Made by a program: the position numbers and the translations under genes | Notes under the pieces: generated by a model | What the model was told of the DNA's origin: nothing | Seen by the model: the letters and a program-made list of their open reading frames with translations, nothing else | Databases searched by the model: none | In this document: piece by piece, positions 35,500 to 42,964 of the stretch | Layout of the letters: each line of letters starts with the position of its first letter | Position numbering within the stretch: position 1 is the first letter of the stretch | From: Prevotella sp. CAG:485 | GTDB lineage: Bacteria; Bacteroidota; Bacteroidia; Bacteroidales; Muribaculaceae | Direction: 5' to 3' | Assembly: GCA_000437495.1 (NCBI GenBank) | Contig: FR897862.1 | Coordinates: 22,202-72,785, forward strand | DNA: 50,584 nt

Positions 35500-36585
35500 A
35501 TGTTAGAAAACACCTTTTGCGTAATAATGTGCGGCGGCGTGGGAAGCCGATTCTGGCCCTTCAGCCGTCAGGACCGTCCGAAACAGTTCATCGACTTCTT
35601 CGGCACCGGCCAATCGTTGCTTCAGACCACCGCCGAACGTGCCCGCACGCTCGTGCCCGCCGACCATATCCTGCTCATGACCAACTCGGCTTACGCCCCC
35701 CTGGTGGCCGAACAGCTGCCCTGGATTCCGGCCGAAAACATACTCTCCGAGCCGGCTCGCCGCAACACCGCTCCGTGCATCTGCTGGTCGGCTCACCACA
35801 TTGCCGCACGGCACCCCGAAGCTGCCATCGTAACAATGCCAAGCGACCACCTCATCCTCCGCTCGCAGGCCTTCACGGAGGCTATTACGCGCGGCGTGGA
35901 GTTTGTGAAGGAAACGGGCTCGCTGCTCACCTTGGGCATCAAACCCACAGGTCCCAACACGGGCTACGGTTACATTCAGCAGGGCAAACCGGTGGAGGGC
36001 TTCCCCGGCATCCTCAAGGTGAAGAGCTTCACCGAGAAACCCGACCTGCAGATGGCCGAGTTCTTCCTGCGCAGCGGCGAGTTCTTCTGGAACTCCGGCA
36101 TCTTCCTCTGGCGCGCCGACGCCATCCTCAATGCCTTTGCCGAACTCGACCCCGAAACGGAGGCTGTCTTCGCCGAGGGAAAGGGTCTCTACGGCACTCC
36201 CGCAGAAATGCCCTTCATCAACAAGGCTTACCCCAGCGCCCTCTCCAACTCGGTCGATTACGCCATTATGGAGAAGGCGCCAAACGTCTATGTGCAGACG
36301 GTTGACCTGGGCTGGAGCGACTTGGGAACGTGGCGCTCGCTGCACGATATGAGTCCGCGCACACGCGAAGGCAACGTAACGCAGAACTGCAAAGCCCTCA
36401 CCCAAGACTGCAAAAACAGCATCTTCGCCATAAACGGCGACAAGATTGTGGTGGCCGCCGGCCTCGACGGTTACATCGTGGCCGACAACGGCAACGCGCT
36501 GCTCATCTACCCCATCGACCAGGAGCAGAAAGTGAAACAAATAGTGAATGAAGTGGGTCTCCGCTTCGGCGAAAAATATATCTGA
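35500..36585 (+). CDS. manC: Mannose-1-phosphate guanylyltransferase
   Basis: The enzyme makes GDP-mannose from mannose-1-phosphate and GTP. The protein has 361 residues. The pyrophosphorylase signature CGGVGSRFWPFSRQDRPKQF begins at residue 10. The ILSEPARRNTAPCI segment and the sugar-binding FTEKPD and FWNSGIFLW follow. SVDYAIMEKAPNV and DLGWSDLGTW are typical of the family. It lacks the phosphomannose-isomerase domain of bifunctional ManC/AlgA. GDP-mannose and GDP-fucose are commonly used in Bacteroidales surface glycans. It is separated from the transporter by 103 bp with a GC-rich hairpin. Confidence 0.94.
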   Translation: MLENTFCVIMCGGVGSRFWPFSRQDRPKQFIDFFGTGQSLLQTTAERARTLVPADHILLMTNSAYAPLVAEQLPWIPAENILSEPARRNTAPCICWSAHHIAARHPEAAIVTMPSDHLILRSQAFTEAITRGVEFVKETGSLLTLGIKPTGPNTGYGYIQQGKPVEGFPGILKVKSFTEKPDLQMAEFFLRSGEFFWNSGIFLWRADAILNAFAELDPETEAVFAEGKGLYGTPAEMPFINKAYPSALSNSVDYAIMEKAPNVYVQTVDLGWSDLGTWRSLHDMSPRTREGNVTQNCKALTQDCKNSIFAINGDKIVVAAGLDGYIVADNGNALLIYPIDQEQKVKQIVNEVGLRFGEKYI

Positions 36586-36624
36586 GCGCTTGCGCAGGAG
36601 TAAAATCATAAACTTTGAAACATC

Positions 36625-37611
36625 ATGTCTTGTAGAGAGTCAAACTGCCTCACAGTGAAAGAATCCAACTTCCTCTTTCCCAACCAAACCGACGTTTACC
36701 ACGGCAAAGTGCGCGATGTCTATTTCCTGGCCGACGACCGTCTGATTGTTGTTACCACCGACCGCATCTCGGCCTTCGACGTCATCCTGCCAAGGCCCAT
36801 ACCCTATAAAGGCACGGTGCTCAATCAGATTGCCGCCTATTTCCTCGACGCCACTGCCGACATTGTGCCCAACTGGAAACTCGGCGTCCCCGACCCCATG
36901 GTAACGGTGGGTGTGTGCTGCAAACCCCTCAAGGTGGAAGTTATTGTGCGCGGCTACTTAGCCGGCTCGGCATGGCGCGAATATGCCGCGGGCGCTCGCG
37001 AAATCTGCGGCGTGAAACTCCCCGAGGGTCTGCGCGAGAATCAGAAACTACCCCACCCCATTATCACTCCGACCACAAAGGCCGACGAGGGCCACGACCT
37101 CAACATCTCGCGTGAGGAGATTATCCGTCAGGGAATCGTCGACGCCAAGATGTGGGAGCAGGTTGAGCAGTACGCTCTGCGGCTCTTTGAGCGCGGCTCG
37201 GAAATGGCTGCCCAAAGGGGTCTTATCCTGGTGGACACTAAGTATGAGTTCGGCCTCTGCAACGGCGAGGTGATGCTCATCGACGAGATTCATACCCCCG
37301 ACTCCAGCCGCTATTTCTACGCCGACGGCTACGAGGAGCGTTTCGCCAAGGGTGAGCCGCAGCGTCAGCTCAGCAAGGAGTTCGTGCGCCAGTGGCTGCT
37401 CGACAAGGGCTTCAGCGGAAAGGCAGGCCAGCAGGTGCCGGAGATGACCGACGAGTTCATCAACAGCGTCTCAAACCGCTATATTGAGCTGTATGAGCAC
37501 ATCACCGGCCGCAAATTCGTCTACCCCGAAAACGACGGCTCCGACCGCAGTGAGGCAATGAAAAAACGTGTGGCCGAATGGCTGGAAAAGAACCCGGCAA
37601 AGAAACAGTAA
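36625..37611 (+). CDS. purC: SAICAR synthase
   Basis: PurC condenses CAIR with aspartate, using ATP, in purine synthesis. The 328-residue length matches Bacteroidota enzymes. The ATP-binding KVRDVYFLADDRLIVVTTDR and ISAFDVILPRPIPYKG come first, followed by CKPLKVEVIVRGYLAGSAW and the VDTKYEFGLC...LIDEIHTPDSSR motif. The long form has an N-terminal extension before the core. The last 34 bp overlap the start of the next gene. Confidence 0.95.
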   Translation: MSCRESNCLTVKESNFLFPNQTDVYHGKVRDVYFLADDRLIVVTTDRISAFDVILPRPIPYKGTVLNQIAAYFLDATADIVPNWKLGVPDPMVTVGVCCKPLKVEVIVRGYLAGSAWREYAAGAREICGVKLPEGLRENQKLPHPIITPTTKADEGHDLNISREEIIRQGIVDAKMWEQVEQYALRLFERGSEMAAQRGLILVDTKYEFGLCNGEVMLIDEIHTPDSSRYFYADGYEERFAKGEPQRQLSKEFVRQWLLDKGFSGKAGQQVPEMTDEFINSVSNRYIELYEHITGRKFVYPENDGSDRSEAMKKRVAEWLEKNPAKKQ

Positions 37612-38360
37612 CCGCCCTCAACCCTTACAGCGAGGGTGAAAAAACGCCGCAGGTTGAGGCTATGTTCAACAACATTGCCTCAACCTACGACCGGCTGAAC
37701 GCGCTTATGACCATGGGAATGCACACGGTGTGGCGCCGCAAGGCTCTGCGCGGTCTGCAACAGGCTGTGGGCGCTGATACGTCGGCCCCGCTGCTCGATG
37801 TGGCCACCGGCACGGGCGACGTGGCCGCCGACCTGCGCCGCCTCTTCCCCAACGCGCCTATTACGGGCATAGACATCAGCGACGGCATGATGAGCGTGGC
37901 TCGCCGCAAAATGGAGCGGATGGGTCTCAAAGGTATCACTTTCCGCCATGCCGACTGTCTGGCGCTGCCGTTTGAAGACAATACCTTCGGCGCCGTTACG
38001 GTGGCTTACGGGGTGCGCAACTTCGCCGACCTGCAGCGCGGTTACAGCGAGATGCTGCGGGTGCTGAAGCCGGGAGGCCGCCTCTGCGTAATCGAGCTGT
38101 GTGTGCCGCGTAACCCGCTGCTGCGTTTCGGCTACCGCCTCTACACTCGCTCGCTGCTCCCTCTCATAGGCCGCATCATCAGTCGCGACTCAAGGGCTTA
38201 TTCCTATCTGCCGCAATCGGTGGAAGCCTGTCCGCAGCGCGGCGCCATGACACAGCTTATGACCAACGCAGGCTTCCAAAAGGCCGCCTGCAAAGTGCTG
38301 CCTCCCAACGTTATAGCCATTTACACCGCTTCAAAACCGGGCTCAAAACCTCAGGCATGA
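37578..38360 (+). CDS. menG: Demethylmenaquinone methyltransferase
   Basis: MenG/UbiE methylates demethylmenaquinone to menaquinone in the respiratory chain. The protein has 260 residues. SAM motif I is LLDVATGTGDVAADL near residue 75. The family segments VEAMFNNIASTYDRLN and VAYGVRNFADLQRGYSEMLR are conserved. The start ATG 37578 lies inside purC. No other start in this frame leaves a normal N-terminus, so a 34-bp overlap is accepted. Bacteroidota use menaquinone, which supports the MenG name. It ends with a 4-bp overlap into thyA. Confidence 0.94.
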   Translation: MAGKEPGKETVTALNPYSEGEKTPQVEAMFNNIASTYDRLNALMTMGMHTVWRRKALRGLQQAVGADTSAPLLDVATGTGDVAADLRRLFPNAPITGIDISDGMMSVARRKMERMGLKGITFRHADCLALPFEDNTFGAVTVAYGVRNFADLQRGYSEMLRVLKPGGRLCVIELCVPRNPLLRFGYRLYTRSLLPLIGRIISRDSRAYSYLPQSVEACPQRGAMTQLMTNAGFQKAACKVLPPNVIAIYTASKPGSKPQA

Positions 38361-39151
38361 TTCAATATCACCAGATGTTGCGCCACATTCTGCAAAACGG
38401 CGCCGTGAAGACCGACCGAACAGGCACGGGTACTATTTCTGTGTTCGGCTATCAGAACCGTTATGACCTCAGCCAAGGATTCCCCCTCGTAACCACCAAA
38501 AAGGTGCATCTGAAGAGTATCATCCATGAACTGCTGTGGTTCCTTGCCGGCGACACTAATGTGCGTTATCTGCAGCAAAACGGGGTGCGAATCTGGAACG
38601 AATGGGCCGACCCCGACGGCAACCTCGGGCATATCTACGGCTATCAGTGGCGCTCGTGGCCAACTCCCGACGGACGGCACATTGACCAGATTTCGGAGGT
38701 CATAGACCAGATTCGCCGCACTCCCGACTCGCGCCGTCTCATTGTGTCGGCCTGGAATGTGGGGGAGTTGGATGTGATGAATCTGCCTCCCTGCCACGCC
38801 TTTTTCCAGTTCTATGTGCGCGACGGCAAGCTGAGTCTGCAGCTCTATCAGCGGTCGGCCGACAGCTTCCTGGGGGTGCCGTTCAACATTGCCTCTTACG
38901 CTCTGCTGACCATGATGGTGGCTCAGGTAACGGGTCTGCAGCCGGGTGAGTTCATTCACACCTTCGGCGACTTGCATCTCTATCTTAATCACCGCGAGCA
39001 GGCGGAGTTGCTGCTGTCGCGAACGCCGCGACCGCTGCCGCGCATGCTCCTCAACCCGGAGGTAAAAAATATTTTCGATTTCCGCTACGGCGACTTCACC
39101 CTTGAGGGCTACGACCCTTACCCGGCTATTCGCGCGGAGGTATCCGTGTGA
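38357..39151 (+). CDS. thyA: Thymidylate synthase
   Basis: ThyA methylates dUMP to dTMP with methylene-tetrahydrofolate. It is 264 residues, the same as E. coli, and the catalytic Cys146 in LPPCHAFFQF has the same number. RRLIVSAWNVGELDVMNLPP and QLYQRSADSFLGVPFNIASY are conserved. It uses folate regenerated by DHFR (32843-33475). The start overlaps the menG stop as ATGA. A TAGCTA array follows the stop. Confidence 0.97.
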   Translation: MIQYHQMLRHILQNGAVKTDRTGTGTISVFGYQNRYDLSQGFPLVTTKKVHLKSIIHELLWFLAGDTNVRYLQQNGVRIWNEWADPDGNLGHIYGYQWRSWPTPDGRHIDQISEVIDQIRRTPDSRRLIVSAWNVGELDVMNLPPCHAFFQFYVRDGKLSLQLYQRSADSFLGVPFNIASYALLTMMVAQVTGLQPGEFIHTFGDLHLYLNHREQAELLLSRTPRPLPRMLLNPEVKNIFDFRYGDFTLEGYDPYPAIRAEVSV

Positions 39152-39160
39152 GGCGCGGGT

Positions 39161-39217
39161 TTTAGCTAATTTAGCTAATTTAGCTATTTTAGCAGGGTAG
39201 CTATTTTAGCTAATTTA
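39161..39217. repeat. 9-bp tandem repeat array, TAGCTA family
   Basis: The units TTTAGCTAA twice, TTTAGCTAT, TTTAGCAGG, then GTAGCTAT and TTTAGCTAA follow the thyA stop by about 10 bp. It lies between convergent genes. Confidence 0.8.
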
Positions 39218-39589
39218 GGGGTTTTGTTGCTCAAGCAAAAAGGCGTCTCCGCGCAGGCGCTGCAGGGCGGCGTCGGCGTCAAAGCCCTTTAGCGGCAGGT
39301 TCAGCAGCTGAGCCATGTAGCAGCAGAGCAGGTCGGCGGCGTCGTGCGCCATCGCCTCGCTGACACGCGGCCACGCCACCATGCGCAGCAAAACCTCCGT
39401 GCGCGCCCGCTCCCACACACTCTCCAATAGCGTGTCGTGCTCGTAGAGCTCCGAAATTGTTCCGTATGGCGCATTGCTGTCCTTTGCGGCGCCGGCATCG
39501 GCAAAATACAGATTGCCTTGAATTTGTTCCAGGAGGCGATTTTTGTCGGCCTCAAAGTTGAAAATTGCACTTTTCTCGATTGTTTCCAT
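39215..39589 (-). CDS. Unknown protein of the phage-derived cassette
   Basis: The protein has 124 residues, with no signal peptide or membrane helix. It is mostly helical: an N-terminal KSAIFNFEADKNRLLEQIQG, then TLLESVWERARTEVLLRMVA, and a C-terminal DDLL-like helix (DLLCCYMAQLLNLPLKGF). I do not recognise a family. It points away from the terminase gene and shares with it a symmetric promoter, whose minus-strand half would give a leader of about 270 nt. The context suggests a phage-related role. Confidence 0.6.
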   Translation of the reverse strand: METIEKSAIFNFEADKNRLLEQIQGNLYFADAGAAKDSNAPYGTISELYEHDTLLESVWERARTEVLLRMVAWPRVSEAMAHDAADLLCCYMAQLLNLPLKGFDADAALQRLRGDAFLLEQQNP

Positions 39590-39685
39590 AATTTGAGTGT
39601 TTATTTTTGACTGTTTTAAAAAGTTAAATTTTGTTAATCAGGGGGGTGTTTTCGGTTTTCCCTTAGTTATTCGCTTTTTTATGAT

Positions 39686-39757
39686 TATCTTTGCCGCGTG
39701 GATAAAAAGAACCCATCGACCGGCGAAGTTTGCGAAAATGGTAGCCGGTTTTTTTGT
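39686..39757 (+). ncRNA. Candidate small RNA with terminator
   Basis: TATCTTTG (39686-39693) fits the -7 element, though the -33 is poor. Downstream, ACCGGC (39719-39724) pairs with GCCGGT (39744-39749), followed by a T-run. A transcript of about 55 nt is possible. Confidence 0.25.
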
Positions 39758-39860
39758 GCCCGTACCTGAGAGAGGAGAGAGCCGCCCAAAATAGGGTAGA
39801 GGTACAGTGCTTAAGGGGGGGCTTTTTTAGGGGCTGCTTAAGGAGCGCCTGACCTAAATA

Positions 39861-39938
39861 CGCCGCAAAGTTAAGAATAATTTCAGATTAAACCAAATAA
39901 ATTTGCAGGTTTCTGAATTTATTCTTAACTTTGCGGCG
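39861..39938. promoter_or_regulatory. Symmetric bidirectional promoter on a 27-bp inverted repeat
   Basis: Arms 39861-39887 and 39912-39938 match at 26 of 27 bases. Each outward half has TTTG-N20-TAACTTTG: plus strand 39902-39905 and 39926-39933, minus strand 39897-39894 and 39873-39866. The two -33 boxes sit back to back in CAAATAAATTTG. The plus half reads into the terminase gene (ATG 39969), and the minus half toward the 39589 gene. Confidence 0.8.
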
Positions 39939-39968
39939 AATTTATTAACCACCTAAACCTAACACATT

Positions 39969-41591
39969 ATGGAAAAGAGAGAAAACCCTGCGCCCCAAGG
40001 GAGCTTAAGGAATTTAAGGAGCTTAAGGAGCTTAAGGAGCTTAGAGCCTTGCGCGCCTGCCTTAAACACCTTGAACCCCTTAAGTTCCTTAAACCCCTTA
40101 AAGGCGCGCGCCACTAAAGCCTGCCATAGCCCTTATGAAGAGGATTTTGAGCGCTGGTGTGAGGAGTGCGTCATGATCACTGACAAGCTGTCGGGCAGGG
40201 GAGTGCCCTTTCGCCTCAATGCGGCGCAGAGGCGCGTGGCTCGCATCATGGAAGGGCAGCGCCGTGCCGGTAAGCCGGTGCGCATCATCATGCTCAAAGC
40301 GCGTCAGTGGGGCGGCTCAACGCTCGTTCAGGCCTATATGGCGTGGCATCAGTTGGTCAGGGCAAAAGGTCGCAACGCCCTTATCTGCGCACACGTAAAA
40401 GATGCGGCAGCCATGATTCGCGCCACTTACACCCAGCTCATAGGCTGTTATCCGGAGTTTCTGAAAGAGGGCGATGACCCTTCGCTGTGGAAGCTGAAGC
40501 CTTATCAGCAGACCCAAGGCACCCTGTGGCTGCCGGCCCGCGAGGCTCGCCTGTCGATAACCTCAGCCAATAACCCCGACGGCCTGCGCGGCGCCTCCTT
40601 CCACCTGGCGCATCTGTCGGAAGCAGCTTTCTGGGGCGACGGCGACCCGCGCGCCGCCTCGTCAATCGTCAGAACCGTGTGCGGCACGGTGCCTTCGGCC
40701 CCCGAAACGGTGATTGTGATTGAGTCGACAGCCAACGGTCCCGACAACTGGTTTGCGGCCGAATGGCGCCGCGCTGTGGCCGGAAAGAGCGACAAGCTGC
40801 CGGTGTTTGTGCCCTGGCATGAGATAGAGATTTACCGCACGCCGCTGACACCCGAACAGCGTGCGGCTCTCCCCAAGCAGCTCGACGACTACGAGTTGCG
40901 CCTGATGGCAGAGGGGGTGAGCGCGGAGGCTCTGGCGTGGTATCATGCCAAGCGCCGCGAATACAGCTCGCACACGGAGATGATGGCTGAGTTTCCCTCC
41001 ACAGCCGAGGAGGCGTTTGCCTGTTCAGTTAAATCACCATTTGGTGATTTCACAGAACGGTGCGGGCACGCGGAGAAAAGGGTCATAGAGGGCCGCTGTC
41101 GGCTTTTTGTGGCTTCAATAGGGGAGAGGTTCATTTTGGCGTCGTTCGGGCTTGAGAAGGGCTGTATAACGGCTTTAGAGCAGTTTGCGGCACCTGACGC
41201 TGCCGAGCTGATGAAGAAAGCTGCCGAGGAGCTGCGCAAAAACCCGGGCGCTGAGCTGGTGATTGCGGAGGCGCCGAAGCCGGGGGAGACGCGCCACGGA
41301 CGCTGGTGTGTGAGGTATGCGCGTCGCCTTGGCCTGCCCCTCTGCTATGCTGCCGAGGAGCCGCTGCTGACGCTCACCGACGAGACGTTGGGTGAGATGA
41401 TTGACGTGCAGCGACATCTCCTTGCTCAGGGCATGATTGCCGACACGTTGCCCGAGGCCGCGGAGCTTTACCGCCGTTTCGACCCTGCGGCACCCTATCG
41501 CCACACGGAGGTGGCGGCGCGTATGGCTGCCTCGGTAATCTTAGAGAATGAGCTGACGGGCAACGCCCCCGACCCCGCCGATTTCTTTTAA
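39969..41591 (+). CDS. Phage terminase large subunit-like ATPase
   Basis: The protein has 540 residues. Terminase large subunits pump phage DNA into capsids. The ATPase part has a Walker A of the KARQWGGST type (residues 110-118; the Lys precedes the Arg rather than sitting in GK), Walker B HLSEAAFW (215-222) and the coupling motif ESTANG (252-257). The C-terminal part (about residues 350-540) should be the RNase H-like nuclease. Its first strand (RLFVASIGERFILASF) lacks the usual Asp, so cutting activity may be lost. Residues 11-46 are encoded by inverted 9-bp arrays (SLRNLRSLRSLRSL ... LNPLSSLNPLKA). The conserved protein starts near residue 55. No portal, capsid or tail genes adjoin. Confidence 0.85.
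   Translation: MEKRENPAPQGSLRNLRSLRSLRSLEPCAPALNTLNPLSSLNPLKARATKACHSPYEEDFERWCEECVMITDKLSGRGVPFRLNAAQRRVARIMEGQRRAGKPVRIIMLKARQWGGSTLVQAYMAWHQLVRAKGRNALICAHVKDAAAMIRATYTQLIGCYPEFLKEGDDPSLWKLKPYQQTQGTLWLPAREARLSITSANNPDGLRGASFHLAHLSEAAFWGDGDPRAASSIVRTVCGTVPSAPETVIVIESTANGPDNWFAAEWRRAVAGKSDKLPVFVPWHEIEIYRTPLTPEQRAALPKQLDDYELRLMAEGVSAEALAWYHAKRREYSSHTEMMAEFPSTAEEAFACSVKSPFGDFTERCGHAEKRVIEGRCRLFVASIGERFILASFGLEKGCITALEQFAAPDAAELMKKAAEELRKNPGAELVIAEAPKPGETRHGRWCVRYARRLGLPLCYAAEEPLLTLTDETLGEMIDVQRHLLAQGMIADTLPEAAELYRRFDPAAPYRHTEVAARMAASVILENELTGNAPDPADFF
39999..40104 (+). repeat. Inverted pair of 9-bp arrays inside the terminase gene
   Basis: Five units GGAGCTTAA, GGAATTTAA, GGAGCTTAA twice, GGAGCTTAG (39999-40043) face five units CCTTAAACA, CCTTGAACC, CCTTAAGTT, CCTTAAACC, CCTTAAAGG (40060-40104), with GCGCGCC near both ends of the right half. 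The whole is translated. Confidence 0.85.
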
Positions 41592-41639
41592 ACAACAAAC
41601 TATAAACTTTAACTCATTAACCTAAAACCATTTACGAAG

Positions 41640-41936
41640 ATGACAACATTACTTATCGGCCTTCTTGGAGGAGGCACATTGGTGCAGCTTATACAGCTGC
41701 TCATACAGCGCAGGAGCTTCGGCCGCAAGACTGACGCTGAAGCGCTTGGCGGCGAGGTAGAGGCACTGGAAAAGGCCATAGCCACGCTGCGCAACAACCT
41801 GGATGCGGAGGTGGAACGCCACGACACGGAGCGTCGCCGCTTCGAGAGCCGCATTGCCGAGCTGGAAGGGCAGATTGCCAACCTGGAAGAGGAGAACAGG
41901 CGTCTGCGCAAACTCTGCAACGGACTGAGTCAGTAA
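41640..41936 (+). CDS. Small membrane-anchored coiled-coil protein, phage cassette
   Basis: The protein has 98 residues. Residues 3-22 (TLLIGLLGGGTLVQLIQLLI) form one membrane helix. The rest (about residues 35-94) is a charged heptad-repeat coiled coil (ALEKAIATLRNNLDAEVERH, RIAELEGQIANLEEENRRLR). Similar short TM-coiled-coil proteins lie next to amidase genes in Bacteroides prophages, where they may act in lysis or as holin partners. This is remembered context, not a motif match. It is 48 bp after the terminase and 45 bp before the amidase. Confidence 0.75.
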   Translation: MTTLLIGLLGGGTLVQLIQLLIQRRSFGRKTDAEALGGEVEALEKAIATLRNNLDAEVERHDTERRRFESRIAELEGQIANLEEENRRLRKLCNGLSQ

Positions 41937-41981
41937 CAGTCCGAATCAACTTCATTATTCACCAAAACAAATTTCAGTATT

Positions 41982-42377
41982 ATGAGAAAGATTGAGAAGA
42001 TTATTGTACATTGCTCGGCCACTAAGGCAGGGCAGCATTTCACGGTAGAGGACATAGACGCCTGGCACCGTGTTCGTGGTTTCCGCTCGATAGGTTACCA
42101 CTGGGTTGTGTATCTTGACGGGAGCGTCCACGCCGGTCGTCCGGAGGCTGAGGCCGGGGCGCACTGCAAGGGTCAGAACGGGCGCAGCATAGGGGTGTGC
42201 TACATTGGCGGCCTTGACGCCAAGGCGCGCCCCTGCGACACGCGAACGGCGGCTCAGCGCACGGCGTTACGTCGCCTTGTGAAGGAGCTGCAGCGGCGTT
42301 ATCCCGGCGCTACGGTGCATGGACACAATGAGTTTGCCGCCAAGGCCTGTCCCTGTTTCCCCATAAGCGCACTGTGA
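41982..42377 (+). CDS. N-acetylmuramoyl-L-alanine amidase, T7-lysozyme type
   Basis: The enzyme cleaves the amide bond between muramic acid and L-alanine in peptidoglycan. The 131 residues match phage amidases. All residues known from T7 lysozyme have counterparts with the same spacing: zinc ligands His10, His115 and Cys123, with Tyr39 and Lys121 as catalytic aids (IIVHCSAT, SIGYHW, HGHNEFAAKACPCF). It seems active. It has no signal peptide, so export would need a holin-like partner. It overlaps the nuclease gene by 4 bp. Confidence 0.93.
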   Translation: MRKIEKIIVHCSATKAGQHFTVEDIDAWHRVRGFRSIGYHWVVYLDGSVHAGRPEAEAGAHCKGQNGRSIGVCYIGGLDAKARPCDTRTAAQRTALRRLVKELQRRYPGATVHGHNEFAAKACPCFPISAL

Positions 42378-42862
42378 TTATGATGCCGGGAATAGTGCCT
42401 TATCGCTGGCCGCTGCCCGACGACCCGTTGCGGGTGCGGTTGCAGTTGTGCCGTCCTCCGGCTCATCACGGACTGATGAGCAATTCGCTGAAGGGGGAAC
42501 TGTTTGAGATGGCTACCATGCGGTGGCTCTTGGCCAATTATCCGCAGTTTGCCATGCGCCACAGCGAGAAGCTGAGCTGCGGCGCCTTAGGGACGTTTGA
42601 GTGTGATGTGGTGCTTTACTGGTGCGAGCGCATACCGCTGCGCCAGCGCCGCATCATTGTGGAGTGCAAGGCTCGGCGCCATGAGCACGGACATTTAGCG
42701 GTTGTGGAGCTGTATGTGCGCTGCAAGCTGCTGAAGGCCGACCGGGGCATCATCTTTGCTTACAGCGACATGGCGCCGCGCTCCCAGCGCCTGGCAATGC
42801 TGCTTGGCATTGGCATAGTGAAGATACTGCCCATGCTCAACGAGGCAGTGCGTATATGCTAA
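42374..42862 (+). CDS. PD-(D/E)XK family nuclease-like protein
   Basis: The protein has 162 residues. The core shows Glu42 (KGELFE), Asp78 in FECDVVL and Glu97-X-Lys99 in IIVECKA, the layout of a PD-(D/E)XK catalytic site. A following helix (LAVVELYVRCKLLKADRG) fits the fold, as in Mrr-like or Holliday-junction-resolvase-like proteins. The N-terminal 34 residues (Pro-rich) may be outside the fold; Met35 is an alternative start. Its start overlaps the amidase stop as ATGA. A nuclease beside a lysis gene is unusual. It could act in DNA processing for packaging, given the doubtful terminase nuclease, but that is inference. Confidence 0.78.
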   Translation: MIMMPGIVPYRWPLPDDPLRVRLQLCRPPAHHGLMSNSLKGELFEMATMRWLLANYPQFAMRHSEKLSCGALGTFECDVVLYWCERIPLRQRRIIVECKARRHEHGHLAVVELYVRCKLLKADRGIIFAYSDMAPRSQRLAMLLGIGIVKILPMLNEAVRIC

Positions 42863-42904
42863 TTATAAGATTTATAAGATTTATAAGATTTATAAAACTT
42901 ATAA
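42860..42904 (+). repeat. 9-bp tandem repeat array, TTATAA family
   Basis: Five units: TAATTATAA, GATTTATAA three times, AACTTATAA. The first unit begins with the TAA stop codon of the nuclease gene. Confidence 0.85.
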
Positions 42905-42964
42905 ACCCTACTCTCTAACGAGTTCAGCGGCGGTTTACAATCTTGGCCACGGTGAAGGTTTATT

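Larger units (their letters stand above)
39590..39968. other. Intergenic region of the phage cassette
   Basis: It holds a possible small RNA (39686-39757), GCTTAAGG words near 39808-39848, and the symmetric promoter (39861-39938). A 65-codon reading frame at 39597-39794 has no coding support. Confidence 0.7.

Noticed and set aside
39861..39938. Invertible promoter (phase-variation switch)
   Set aside because: The spacer is 24 bp, much shorter than usual invertons, and both halves already carry full promoters, so inversion would not switch expression. No recombinase is nearby.
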